Part shown: in pieces, positions 24,785 to 37,600 of the stretch
Layout: each line of letters starts with the position of its first letter
Position numbering within the stretch: position 1 is the first letter of the stretch
Assembly (NCBI GenBank): GCA_904063045.1
Contig: CAJFCJ010000002.1
Span: 3,467,891 to 3,531,890 of the forward strand
DNA from: Dimorphilus gyrociliatus
Lineage: Eukaryota > Annelida > Polychaeta > Dinophilidae
Reading direction: 5' to 3'
DNA length: 64,000 bases
Notes under the pieces: generated by a model
Told to the model about the DNA's origin: nothing
Seen by the model: the letters and a program-made list of their open reading frames with translations, nothing else
Databases searched by the model: none
Program-made: the position numbers and the translations under genes

Positions 24785-26090
24785 AATAGTAATATATACA
24801 CTATTGTGAATAAATGCCTTGTTTAAAAGTTATAGCTAGTGTGTTTATTATAAATACAGTATATGTATAAAATACTAGAAGACAAAGGACGATCTTGTTT
24901 AAACTATCACTAATTAATTTAATTATTTATTTTTTTTTACTAAATAGACGGCGCTTGTTTTCGAACAATTTATTTAGTAAATAAGGAATTCATTTATTTA
25001 CAACTAATTATTATTTATGAAGTAAGTCTTTTCAAATCTACAATTCAATTGGTTAGTAATAATTTATAACTTATTTTATACTTTCCAAGGCAGACCTATA
25101 ATTACTTAAAATTGATTGGTAGCTATTTTTAAAACTATTATATTATATAGCATATTCATGTAAGATGAGACATTAAGAATCACTTTAAATTGTTCATTTC
25201 TTGAATAATTATATTCAACGTTGAAAAAGAGAATATTATTATGTAAAAAACCTTTATGCTAAAAATATAATATCAATAATGATTCCTCTCCTTTCTTTAA
25301 AATAATTGTACTTAAGCAATTAAAAGCAAATTAAGCCTATAATTTGGATAATTTTAAAATTAATATTAACCACAGCAGAAAATAGTATTTCTACTGTGAA
25401 AGAGAAAAACCATAAATGAAAGGAAAATATATTTTTATTAAAATCAATAATTATTACATTTCTCTGTATTATTAAGACCTGAACCTTTCTGATTTCCAGG
25501 ATAATCACATATAAATAGCATAAAATTCAATAAATTCCTCAAATTAAATGGTAAATATACAGTATATATACTTTGTAGGTAAGCAATGTATATATTTATT
25601 GAGCATAAAAAGATTTGAATAGGTTTAGAAAATATCTATATGTATTAGTGATGTCATAACTTGACTTTATTCCATAAAAAATATTATTTCATCTCTTAAT
25701 AATTAACTACTGTGTAAACAAGAGAATTTATAGAAATGCTAGTGCTTACGACAAGCTAGGTAATAAGTATTTTAGATAGTAAAAAAAAAACAAAGATCTA
25801 ATATAACTATAGTTGTATAGTAGATAATTTTTTACTAATTTAGAATTTTAACTTTTAAGTTGAATATGTTGAAGTATGACAATTATTCATATATAGCTAC
25901 TTTGCATATGGCTTTCTACTTAATTGATTGAAACAATGAACTCAATCTACGTAATAATTCATTCGCTGAAATGAGGATTGTTAATAGTTACAAACAAGTA
26001 CTAAAAGGTCTATAAAACTTCGTCGCCTACTCAGTCAATCTCTTTGAGTTGGAAAGTGTACTACTAAACCTGATATATTTGTGTGTTACA
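24663..26090. other. Intergenic, with (TA)n tract
   Basis: AT-rich spacer between GPCR and the mucin-like gene. It contains the GPCR 3' UTR with a (TA)n run at about 24753-24777 and otherwise shows no coding pattern. Confidence 0.6.
24753..24777. repeat. (TA)n microsatellite
   Basis: About 12 TA units just before the poly(A) signal of the GPCR gene. Confidence 0.9.
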
Positions 26091-27540
26091 ATGATTACAG
26101 TTACACTAATAATAAAATTAACTTTTTCTCTCATAACCTTTTCAACTATTGAGAAACCTTATGTATCTTCAGCTACAAATATAATTCATATGGACTTACT
26201 TAACGATAATTCGACATTTTCTCTAAAAACTGAACAAGCAGACCACAAATTATGGTTCGATGTAAGTATTAATAAATTCAATAGTGTTATAAACTATCTT
26301 AACTCCTTATTTGCTTTTTCATTTAAAGATAAAAGGAAATTTTGTATCTGTTATTTTGTATTCAAGTTGTTATATTGCAACTGAAGATAGTATACAATTT
26401 GCAACAGTTTTACTTATTCGAACATACTCAATGACCAATTTACTTTCCTGCAAAGCAAAATTAACTTCATTAAATTTTTATAACACGAAAGGAATAGTAT
26501 TTATCTTTTCAACTGAAGTTACTAACAATAATATATATAGTTGGATTTATACAACATTTTCTGATAAAGCTATAGCATGGAATCACTTAGATTCAACTCT
26601 ATACTATTTAGCTATACCAAGTCCTAAAACTGTTTCAATATTCTGGGAAAAAAGCAGATTAGATTCTATTAAGAAAATTAAATACTTCGGCACTTTTGTT
26701 GATCAAGATAATACTTATCAAAGCTGTCTCAAGGATGACAAATTGTATATACAAGAAGATGGGCGGTTCTTTCCAATAAGGAACAGCAATTCTGATTATA
26801 TACAAGTGAGATTTCCTTCAAACAAGTATCGCTTTGACTTGATGATGTTTTTTGCTTATGCTGACTCATATCAAAAGAGGTCAATTAAGGCAGAAATGTC
26901 TCACACTCTTACAGTTTGTACTATAACTTATTCAATATATACTTCAAAAAAATACTTCTGGTATGGAATGGATTGTACTGATGAAGGTTTTGAGACAGTG
27001 AAAATCTCTTCTGCAAACTCGCTCGAAATAACTTTTAGAGAAATTGAGTTCTTTGATTTCAATACTCCGATAGAAACAACAACAATATTAGAGACAACAA
27101 CTCCAGAGGAAACAACAACAGTATTAGAGACAACAACTCCAGAAGAAACAACAAAAGCCCTGGATACAACATCGGTAATAGAGACAACAACTCTAGAAGA
27201 AACAACAACAGTATTAGAGACAACGACTCCGGAAGAAATAACAACAGAACGGGGCACAACTGAAGAAATTACGACAACTTCTCAAACTTCTCAATCATAT
27301 TATTTCAAGGTTATCGTTGAAAAAACTTTGAATCTTTTAATCACAAATACTATATTAAATAATACGAATTTTAACAACTGTTATAATGCTTGTAACAATA
27401 ATTGTAGTGCTTTCTCATACGATTTTTTGATGAAAAGGTGTGTGCTAAATTTCTCACCAAACAATCCTACCAATACTTATTGTGAGAGTGGTTCTCTGTT
27501 TCTAAGAGTTTACTTGAACCAGATCGAAATTCATTGCTAA
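26091..27540 (+). CDS. Secreted mucin-like protein with Thr-rich repeats and C-terminal PAN-like segment
   Basis: Two exons, 26091-26261 and 26329-27540, joined in phase 0 (67-bp intron), 460 residues. The ATG at 26091 starts a signal peptide (MITVTLIIKLTFSLITF). The middle of about 280 residues has paired Cys and ends ITFREIEFFD, resembling the end of the F5/8C-like domains at 1-13 kb, so it is probably a degenerate relative of these. A Thr/Glu/Pro-rich tract follows (about residues 305-380), with imperfect copies of TTTPEETTTVLE, a dense O-glycosylation target. The last 80 residues carry six or more Cys in a PAN-like pattern (CYNACNNNCSAFSYDF). Likely extracellular. It is not closely recognisable as a named protein. 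Confidence 0.75.
27067..27262 (+). repeat. Coding minisatellite, about 36-bp unit
   Basis: Five imperfect units encoding Thr-rich TTPEETTTVLE-like repeats in the mucin-like gene. The third unit is altered (ALDTTSVIE). Confidence 0.85.
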
Positions 27541-28228
27541 AACAAATATAGCTTAAGCAAAATTTTTTCTAGACGTATTCTTCAATTTAAGAATTAAATT
27601 GCTTCATTTGTATACCTTTTTTTAAAAGTTATTAAGTTTCTTATATAAAGTTTTAATAAATATCATACTTGTATAGGAGAGGTTGATACATTTCGATGTG
27701 ACTTTTATGTTTCTTTCTTAATTGTTCAAGATAGCTGAAATGCTTTTGTAGGGTATACTCAGCCATCTAAAGATAGGATATTTAATTATGGGGTATAATG
27801 CGTTTTATAGCAGAATATTACAAATAAACATTTACAGATTCTAATACTGTAATTCATCCTTTCGGAAAACCTTTACTGTTGATTCAGTTATCGTTTTGTA
27901 TGAATATTATTAATCCCGGCCTCTTTCCCCAGCAACGATCCCCTTTAAGTTGTTTATTCAAATAAACATCGTACAATTTGATAAATTTCGTTTTATGAAA
28001 AAGTTTATTTGTAAAGATAGCTTGTATCATATCATTTTTATATATAGTAGTATATAAATATAAACTTTCTTATAAATCACTGACGAATCGTCATGTGAAC
28101 TACTTTCAGGACCCTAACAATAGCTCTTTTGCATATCAATGTCCATATTAGTCATACACCTTAAATAAAACGCAAACCACTTCAAACCAAAGGACAGTCT
28201 TAGCTCCACCTGAACTCCAGCTCTCAAA
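27541..28228. other. Intergenic, no gene seen
   Basis: 3' flank of the mucin-like gene, with AATAAA at about 27655, and the promoter region of the monooxygenase gene. An acceptor-like CTCCAG ends about 8 bases before the monooxygenase ATG. No other feature is seen. Confidence 0.55.
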
Positions 28229-31200
28229 ATGATTATTAAAACTATAATATTTTGCAGTTTGCTACAATTGGCAACCTCTTTTCCAGCAGTGTCTGAAGAT
28301 TTTACTCATTCCTTGATATTAAAAGCACCAGATATTTATAAAGTTTTCTGGAAGTATAATGAGACACACATTACTTTCGAGGTTCAAGTAAAAACTAAAG
28401 GTTGGATTGGTTTTGGAATCTCACCTAACGGAGGAATGCGAGGATCCGATATTGTAATTGGATGGGTAAAGGATGGCAAAACTAGCTTTACAGTCAGTTA
28501 ATACTTCTAATTCAAATTGATAAATAATAGTAATTAATTAGTATGCATTCTAGGATAGACATGCAACAGGAAATACAGTTCCTGTAATCGATAAAAGTCA
28601 AGATTGGACGTTGCTTATGGGAAAAGAGACCCCAGAATATACTGTTTTTAAATTTACAAGATTGCAAAAAAACTGTGACCTAGAAGACCGAACTATTACG
28701 GTTTGTTGTATTCTAATTTTGTTCGCTATTTAAACAAAGTTCTTTTGGTATTTTTAATAATTTCATTTAAAGACTGTAATATTTAAAACACATCTGTTCT
28801 AAACTATGTATTAAATAAACCTATTTAAGATTTCCAATGTTTCTTTTTTAAGGAAGGCACATCAAGACTGATCTGGTCTTATAATGACAATGATCCAGAG
28901 TCTGACACACCTACATACCATGGCGCATCTAATAGAGGAGTTCATAGCACTCAATTGATATCTACAGCCCCTGTGAAAAATAGACAAGAGATATTAAAAG
29001 ATGCTTTTCCCATCGAAATCGTTATGAATAAAGTTAGTAGTTAATATTAGACTGCATATCATTAATTAGTATTTTTTTTTATTTAGAACAACATACCAAA
29101 TTATAGCGATACTCAATATAAATGTGCTATATTCAGTATGCTTAATAGCACAGAAAAACATCATATTATTATGGTATTATATGATATTAAATATCTTCTT
29201 CAAAAATAAACTGCATTAACTAATGTTAAAAAAATAGATGGAGCCTATAATTCAAAAGGGAAATGAAGATTATGTTCATCATTTTATTCTCTCTGGTTGC
29301 AATGCAGATGCTCTTACTGATGAAGATGTTGGAGAAGCTTATAACTGTTACGAAGACGACGAGAGAATAAAGAAACAAAAATGTTCAAATATAATAACTG
29401 GATGGGCTGTTGGTGGTCAGGTACATAAACAAACTAAACACTTTCAAATAGGTTTTAAAACTTCTTTTCTTCATCAATAAAGGAATTTTACTTTCCTGAT
29501 GAAGTTGGGTTTCCAATAAGCAACGATCAGGCTAAAAATTATGTGCAATTGGAAGTGCACTATGATAACCCAAAGTTACGCTCTGGTATTGTTGATAGTT
29601 CTGGAATAAGGTTATGGGTAACGAAAAAATTGAGAAAATACGATTCTAACATCATTGAAGCAGGGCATATTGTTAAACATAGTCAAATTATACCTCCATA
29701 TGCAGAAAATTTTGTGTCCGTTGGCCATTGTCCCAAAGAATGCATTACAGAAGTAAATTTATTACTCTCTTATCATAGAATTTTTAATATCTTTTTAAAA
29801 AATAGGCATTTACTAAGGACAATTTGGAAGAAGTTAATGTATTTGCAGTATTTTTACACTCTCACTTAAAAGGCGTCGGGATAAAAATTAGACATTTTAG
29901 AAATGATATAGAATTGGAGCCAATGGCTTATGATGATAGTTATGACTTCAATTTTCAAGAGATAAGAAATTTAAAACAAATTCGTAAGATTAAAAAGGTG
30001 AGTTTCGAATGTAAACAATTTGATTTAGTCAATTATACAGATAAAGAATAACTTATTATATTCTATTAAAAGGGAGATCAACTTACAGTTGAGTGTACAT
30101 ACAATACTCTATCGGAAACTAAACCTGTTTACGTATGTTTCTTATTTTGATGATTAGAGCAAATTCAGTTTGAACATTCTTTTATATGTTTTAGGGAGGA
30201 TTAAGAACCAGAGATGAAATGTGTCTTGCTTTTATCCTATATTATCCCAAATCTTCTTTATCAATATGTTTAACGGAACCTAAGCGTAAAGTACTTGCGT
30301 TCTTTAAAAGAGATTTAGATTTTGAGGATGTAGATTGGAAGAATCGTAATATTAGAGATGCTTTTCAATCGGTAGTAAAGTTACCGGAAGTTACTGCTGC
30401 TTGCGTAATCAAAAATCAAACAGTAATGACATTTTCAAAACTATCAAACTATTTGTACAAATTTTATGTCCTTAGATTAAGATTTGGAGCTACAAATTTC
30501 AAGAAGCTAAACAAATCTACGAAAAAAATGATACATGTCCTACACCGGAGACAACCCAAGCTCCAACACCAGCTCTACCACCATATGTTATTTTAGAATT
30601 TCCAAGACCATCTGAAATTTTCAATCATGAAATTGTATTGAAAGCTCCTGATGTTTACAAATTATTCTGGAAATACGACGATAAAAAGATTACTTTTGAG
30701 ATTATGGTTAAAACTAAGGGTTGGGTTGGATTTGGTCTATCGCCTAATGGAGGTATGAAAGATAGCGATGTTGTTATTGGCTGGGTGAAAGCAGGAAAAG
30801 TCTCCTTTGAGGTAAATTCTATATTAAACGTTAAGCTATATTATCATATAATAAAATAGTATTATTTATCTGTGCACGGTTATTAGGATAGGCATGCTGT
30901 TGGAAATTCGGAGCCACGACTTGACAAAAGCCAGGATTGGAGGTTATTATCTGGTCAAGAAAAAGAACATTATACTATTTTGAAATTCGAAAGAAATTTA
31001 CGCACCTGCGATCCTCAAGACAGGGACATAAATGTATTATTTCATATTGTCGTAATAGTGTAATATAAGAAAAACAAATTTTCAGGATGAAACAACCAGA
31101 TTAATTTGGTCATATAACATTGAAGATCCTAAAGATGGTTCACCAGCTTATCACGGAGTATATAACAAAGGAACAAAGAGTCTCCAATTGATAGCCACAC

Positions 31201-32798
31201 CCAAACCAAAAAATCGGGAAGAATTTCTAAAAAATGCATTCCCTGTTGACATATTAAATTCTAATGTAGTTAATAATTTTTAATAAGTAACTTAATTTCA
31301 TTAATTTCTTTATTAACAGTATACAATGCCCATTACTAAAGATACTAGCTACTATTGCGAAGTGTTTAAAATACCACCGCTTAAACAGAAACATCATGTT
31401 ATAGCCGTAAGACTTTTATGTTAATTATTTTTAAAAGAATCTTATGCCTAATGATGATAAATTCAGGCGGAAGCAATTATTGACAAAAAGAATATAGACG
31501 TATTACATCACATAATCATCTACGGCTGTGAAACAAGTAAACTGAAAGACGAACATGTTGGAACATCTTGGGACTGTTTTGATTATGAAATAAATATGGG
31601 CCCTCCGACAACAAGTTGTAGAACTGTGATGTTTGCTTGGGCTGTTGGTGGAGAGGTTTGCTTAATATTAGTTTTAAATTTTACTTAAAGACATTACATT
31701 TCAGATTGACTTTTATCCTGAAAATGTAGGATTTCCTCTCGGTGGAGATAACGACCCTGTTTATGTAAAAATGGAAACACATTACGATAATCCTGGTTAT
31801 AGAAAAGATATTGTTGACTCTTCTGGCTTAAGACTTTGGGTTACGAAAGATCTTAGAAAATATGATTTTAATATTATGCAGATGGGTCATATCGTTACAC
31901 CATTCCAAGTTGTTCCTCCTCATGAAAAAAAATTTAAAACAGTCGGTTATTGTCCTGAGCAATGCTCAAGTCAGGTATGTATTAGTATCCATTAAGTACA
32001 TGTATTAAATAATAATACTTGTGGAATAGGCTTTTGAAAAAGATAATTTGGAGGAAATTAATATATTTGCTATTCTCCTTCATTCTCATTTAAAAGGAGT
32101 AGCATTGAAAGTCAGACATTTCCGAGATGACATAGAACTAAAGCCTTTGGTGGAAGACAAAACGTATGACTTCAATTTACAAGAATATCGTCCTTTCAAA
32201 AAGATTAAAAAGTTTAAAAAGGGAGATAGACTAATGCTGGAGTGTATTTACAATACTCTTGATGAAGAAAAACCAGTCCTGGTATGTCATTGTTTTTGTA
32301 ACTATGTACCATAGTATATCATTTATTTCTCTTTTGTGAAGGGTGGCCTTTCAAGTAAAGAGGAAATGTGTTTGGCTTTTGTAATGTATTATCCAAGATT
32401 GTCAATTTCAAGATGTGAAACTATGCCTGATCCTGGAATATTGGGACAAATAAATAAATGGGGTAAAGAAGAGGTTGACTGGTCTGATAAATCCAAACGA
32501 AACAAGTATCAAATCCTCGTCGAAACGAATACAGTTAGAGTATCCTGCGCCGGGCACGGAATTGATTATAAAGTGAGATTTAAATCATAAACAATATATA
32601 ATAGTACTTAAAATTTAAACTACAAATTTTTTACAGATTGATCCACAGCCGATAACATTATCACTTCCAAAATCTCTCTACAAGCCTTTCGAGGAGAAAT
32701 GCTCTAAAACTACAACCACCGATTCTGCTTCAAGAAATGCAAGCACTAATCTAAGTAAAGCAGTAATCATTTTTCTATTGATGAAAAACTTTTTCTAA
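28229..32798 (+). CDS. Two-module MOXD1-like copper monooxygenase (DOMON-Cu2 twice)
   Basis: Eighteen exons rebuilt, all introns phase 0, 1154 residues: 28229-28492, 28554-28700, 28853-29032, 29087-29173, 29238-29420, 29483-29752, 29806-29997, 30073-30132, 30195-30422, 30476-30811, 30887-31033, 31086-31265, 31320-31406, 31467-31655, 31705-31974, 32030-32281, 32342-32572, 32637-32798. A signal peptide is followed by DOMON and copper type II ascorbate-dependent monooxygenase halves, then a TPETTQAPTPA linker and a second full module. Copper ligands are visible in both: HH 240-241, H313, HSH 395-397, M470; and HH 801-802, H876, HSH 958-960, M1033. It resembles MOXD1 (monooxygenase DBH-like 1) more than dopamine beta-hydroxylase. 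The short hydrophobic C-terminus could be a GPI signal. It acts in the secretory pathway or at the cell surface; substrate unknown. Confidence 0.9.
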
Positions 32799-34672
32799 AA
32801 ATTTTAACCTTAAGTTTTCTACGTCTTAAGACTCAATTCTGTTTAAGTTAATCATATATTCGACTAAAATATTTCTTTAGACATAGATAATAAATATCTT
32901 GAGACAATATTGACACAAAAAAATATTAAAACAAATTTTACGGGTATATTTAACAATCATATGACTCTCATTCCCAATTGACTCATAAAACACAAGTGAA
33001 ATATGTAAATTGAATCTTCATTACTATTCAAGCTATTAGAATTTAGTAAAAAACATAATAAACCTTTTATATTTAGGTTAATTTTGGTAATAAAAAAAAG
33101 TATAAGAATGAGTTTCCCCTAAAAATTTCACCCTATGCATCTCCCTTTTTGAAGTATTATATAAAAGTTAAATAGGACAATATGTGCAACAATAATTTAA
33201 ATGAACCTTATCTTCAATCTACGTCATCATATCTTCATATAAAATACAGATTATAAAAATAAATTACAATAAGGTGGTCAATTTACTTTAACTTATAAGT
33301 AAATTCTATTTAAACTATACAGAATACATCGATTTGGCTTTCAATGTCTAGTAACAATAGAAAATCTATGCTCGTTTGTAATGATATCTTTCATTTGTCA
33401 AAAGGTGAAAACAAGTATCAATTCGATGAAAACATAGCAAAAAAAGACAAAAAGTGAATAATAAAAACCTTATTCAGTAAGGTAAAACAAAGCAAGAGTA
33501 TTTTAGCTGAGGAAGTATTTTATAACATAAATATTTCATTCGTTGCATAAAGAACTAATCCAAAAAACTTCAATGCAAAACAAGAAAAGCATTACTGCTT
33601 TGTTCATCAACGTTTAAATGATTATAAGTCCCATTGAAATTTCTAAAGGGAATAGGTGGGCTTTTTCTTTTGTTTTTAATAGAAGATTATTTATAAATAG
33701 GAATATATAGTTGAATGTATTTTTAAGTTTAGTTGCAACGAATGGTAAACAGATATAAAGTCGCTTATATTTGAATATTTAAATAATTAATACGACTTTA
33801 GTTAAGAGTGAAATAATAATAGAAATTAAAAGTTAGTTAAAAATAAAGAATGACTAGAAAAATATAGTAAGAGAATACTTTGGATACGTTATATAAAAAT
33901 TCAATTATATTTGACTAGTTTACAACAGCATAATAGTTTATCTAGTAGTTTCTTCTAATAAGGTCATTATCAATCCCTTTTAACAACTTGTATAAACTTA
34001 AATATATTGAGCAAAGAAACATAGCTGATTCAATGATAAATAAGAAAATAGAATTATTAGTATGTTGATGAAATATTTATTCACTATATCTTTAGAAATT
34101 GTAAAATTATTTATAAAACTATGAAACTGTAGAAAAGACTTATTGTTTTTTTTCCATAGCAACTAATCAACAATTTCAAAAATCTTTTAGCTTTTCCTTT
34201 TTCTTCGAAATTTATGTTTGCCACACGCAAACAAACATTTAAAAGACTCATTGTACTGGTTAATAATGATCACAGGTTGAATTTTGCACACATATATTAA
34301 ACATAGCTCTATCTAACGTAATCGTTTATTTTCGTTCATAGTTTTTTCTTCTTTAAAAATCTTTTGACAAAATTAAATATTTTAAAACTGTTTTTTTGAT
34401 ATGAACGCTGAGAATTGTGAACAGATTTCTTTTTCATCTAGTTTTAGACGAATTCGCCATTTTTGAATTATAAACAGGACAGTTTGTAACAAATAATAAT
34501 TTTCTATTAATATGATAAGAATATGAGAAAATAGTAAAATTCAAATAGTAATTGGCAAAAGAATTTGAAGGATTAAACACTCTATCTATCCTCGTGTAAT
34601 TAAATATTTTAACAATTTCCTTTCAAATAAAAGGAGGCAGAAAACTGAACTGAAAAAATTCGCAATATATCT
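32799..34672. other. Intergenic between convergent genes, no gene seen
   Basis: 1.9 kb between the 3' ends of the monooxygenase and the first galactosyltransferase-PAN gene. AATAAA at about 32887 could serve the monooxygenase. The rest is A/T-rich and shows no coding pattern. Confidence 0.6.
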
Positions 34673-37600
34673 CTATTCAAGAACATAAAATACAGCTCCA
34701 TCTAATGGATTTAGATTCAAGCATTCAATATTCTTCATATAGCATTTGTTATTGTATAAAACGAAGCCTTTGCAGTTGGCTGTTTGTGAACATTTGTCTG
34801 TCAAAATTAGGAAAAGAAAGTCAAATTAAATGCTATAATAATTTAAAAGATATTTTATGATAATACCACAACACTCATCGATTGAAGGGCTTGGATAAAC
34901 TCTATCGCCAATATTTCCTTCTGGACAATCGCCTCTCCTGATTCGAAATTTTTGACCTTTAGCACTTTTATAAATATTCATAAATTTTTTCACGTAGGTA
35001 CGAAATACATCGTTTTTTCGTAGAACTATATTGGCTACTGTGCACAAACTTGCTTTCCTGAAGCATGGATAATCAGATTTTGGGTTAAAGTTATATGAAA
35101 ATCCTAGACAATTTATATCATTAGAGCAGAGTCTAGCGCATTCTTGAGGATTCATTTGCTGATAGCCAAATGTTTTCAGTGTACACTCTCCTTCATATTT
35201 ATGATATTCCTTATCAATCGTTGATACTACAATGGATTTTAAAAAAGGAATATTAGCTTGTATAAAACTGCTGTATCGTTTCTTACACTTATCTTTCTTT
35301 TCATATATGAAAGTATTTTCAGCAAAAGTGAGTTTCTTGCATAGTTGATAATAAATTATACACTTATCCTTGAACATGAACGAAGTGCACAATCCATCTT
35401 TATAGCATTCAATGGCGCAGTCTTCCGTTGTATTTAAGTAAACAATTCTATTATCGAGCTGATTATTCAGGCACATTGCTTTAACTTTGCGATATTCGTT
35501 TTCTTGAGCAACAACTAAAAGGTAAAAAGATGTTATTAATACCGAATTCAAAGAAAACAAACTTAAAGGAAAACTCACATAGATTGGCATAAATTTTAGT
35601 GTATAGCTTTTTTTCAATTATACGTAATACTTGATACTTTGTAGAGGTTACGCCTATTCTCTTATAAACATCAGGCCGAAATCTCAGAGATAAATGTCTG
35701 TTTTAATTAGCACAGTTTAATTGAAAATAAAAAGCAAATAGATAAATTACAATCTAAAAAGTAAACAAATCTTTCAAATTTTAGACTACAATTTGCCAAA
35801 CAATTGATCTATTTTTTAATTACTAATTAGTACATATATAGATATATAGATATGTGAGTTATAATGACTTCAGAAAAATTGTTATACCTATATTTATTAA
35901 ATGGATTTCTCCTATCTCTCTCGTGTTTTATCATCGTATACCGTGCTATTTCAGCTGGAAAGCGTGATATTGAATAGTTTGCACTACGTATTCTGAAAGG
36001 AAAAGTTTTCTATTTTATAATTATACAGTCGCGATATTAAGTAATTATAACAAGAGTAAAAATATCTAAAATTCCAAATATCTTGATTTACAAATGAAGT
36101 TTATGGTTAGGAATAATTTTTTCTGTAAGAGAGATGACTTAGGCAAAATTTTTTAAAATATCTATATTTTAATCATCAGTTTTTCATTCTTTTTTTTACA
36201 ATACTATGAATTTAGACCGCTATTAAGTAATTATAACAAATCAATCAGGTCCATCAAAAGTACTTTTTTTATTTTACTTATACATTTTTAGATAGGCAAA
36301 TGATTGTAAATGATAAAATTTTCAAATTTAATACTTGGTATGTATGCCTTTTGCCTTTCTTACTGCATTTAGCCTCCTTTCAATAGAGGCATACAATCCC
36401 TGTATCTCAAAATTTGATATTTTGAAAAATTCCTTCTCAAAAATTTCCCACAGCTCTTTCAAATTTCTCCTGGCGATTTTATGTGGTCTACCAGACATAT
36501 GCAGGTCATTTATTGTTCTAAATTGCTTGAACTGATTCTTTATATTCTGCACTGTAACTGGGCTGCAATTAAATTTTGCTGTTATGCCTTGAATGGTCAA
36601 TTTTGGCCTGCTTAAGTGGAACAGGATATCTTTGCAGATTTCTAAAGATAGCTGATGCATTTTTTAATATTTCCAAAAGAATTGTATGTTGTAAGTTCAA
36701 GGGAACAATATTTGTAGACCAAATTTTTTTTCAATGATACTACTCATACTTATGAGGTCATAATGATGATGTTATAATTTCTTAATAGCTGTCTAAATTC
36801 ATAGTATGGTAAAAAAGAAAGATAAATTGATTCTTAAAATATAGATATTTATCTGATATTTTCCATCATGTTTCACAAGTCATCTATCCTATAGAAAAAA
36901 ATATTCACAACCATACACTTTATTCGTATATCGAAATATTTTGATTTTTAGACATTTTTACTCTTCTTATAATTACTTAATATCGCGACTGTATGCTATT
37001 CAATGAAAACTACCTATTTTGCATATCGTCATCTTCTCCTCCCCATCCATAAAAGCCTGTTGAATATCCATTTACAATTTTAAATTGCAGAGGAGTAAAA
37101 GAAATTGCTCCTCCAACTAATCCACCATAAAACACTTTATATCCGTATTTATCAACATGACTTCCGATATGCCTAGGTGATTTATAACAATTGTATATAT
37201 TACGACCATCTTCAACTAGTAGATCAACATCATGAAATATTATACAGTCGAAAGTATATAATTTTGAAATTTCTAAATATCCTATATTCATAAGTGTTCC
37301 CTTATTAAATATCTGAGGCTGATCTTGCTCAATTACAAAAAATCTATATTCTATCTCTTGACTAGGCAAAACAGAATGCATATGATTCAGAAACATTCTA
37401 AGATGTTTATCTCTATCCCTAAAAGGAACTACAAATGCTACTCTCTGGAATGGTTTGCAATTTTTCGGAATAAATCTTCCTCCATGTAAAATGACATTTT
37501 TATATTTTTTCTCCAATGCTTTCCAAGAATAACTAGCGGTGTCGTTAATGAGAAGTTTCTTAACTTGAAAAGGACGCGTAAATAAATCTATAGAAAATCG

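Larger units (their letters stand above)
36026..36991 (-). mobile_element. Tc1/mariner element with deleted transposase, in an intron
   Basis: 966-bp element flanked by TA (36024-36025 and 36992-36993), the Tc1/mariner target. Ends start CAGTCGCGATATTAAG on both sides. The inverted repeats are long (36026-36238 and 36771-36991), and the outer motif TATTAAG-AATTATAA recurs at their inner ends, an IR/DR layout. It lies in intron 2 of the galactosyltransferase-PAN gene; without it and one TA the intron would be 53 bp, normal for this window. It is non-autonomous because its transposase lacks the catalytic core. Confidence 0.9.

Noticed and set aside
26928-27259. Antisense frames over the Thr repeat (Val/Ser-rich and Leu-rich)
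   Set aside because: Products of the repeat read on the other strand; the sense frame continues into a Cys-rich domain and has a signal peptide upstream.
34826-35617. PAN protein as a separate secreted gene starting at 35617
   Set aside because: The apparent hydrophobic start is intron sequence; splicing at 35579/35514 joins the galactosyltransferase in frame, and copy 2 does the same.
36335-36535. 66-codon plus-strand frame in the intron
   Set aside because: Antisense to the truncated transposase.
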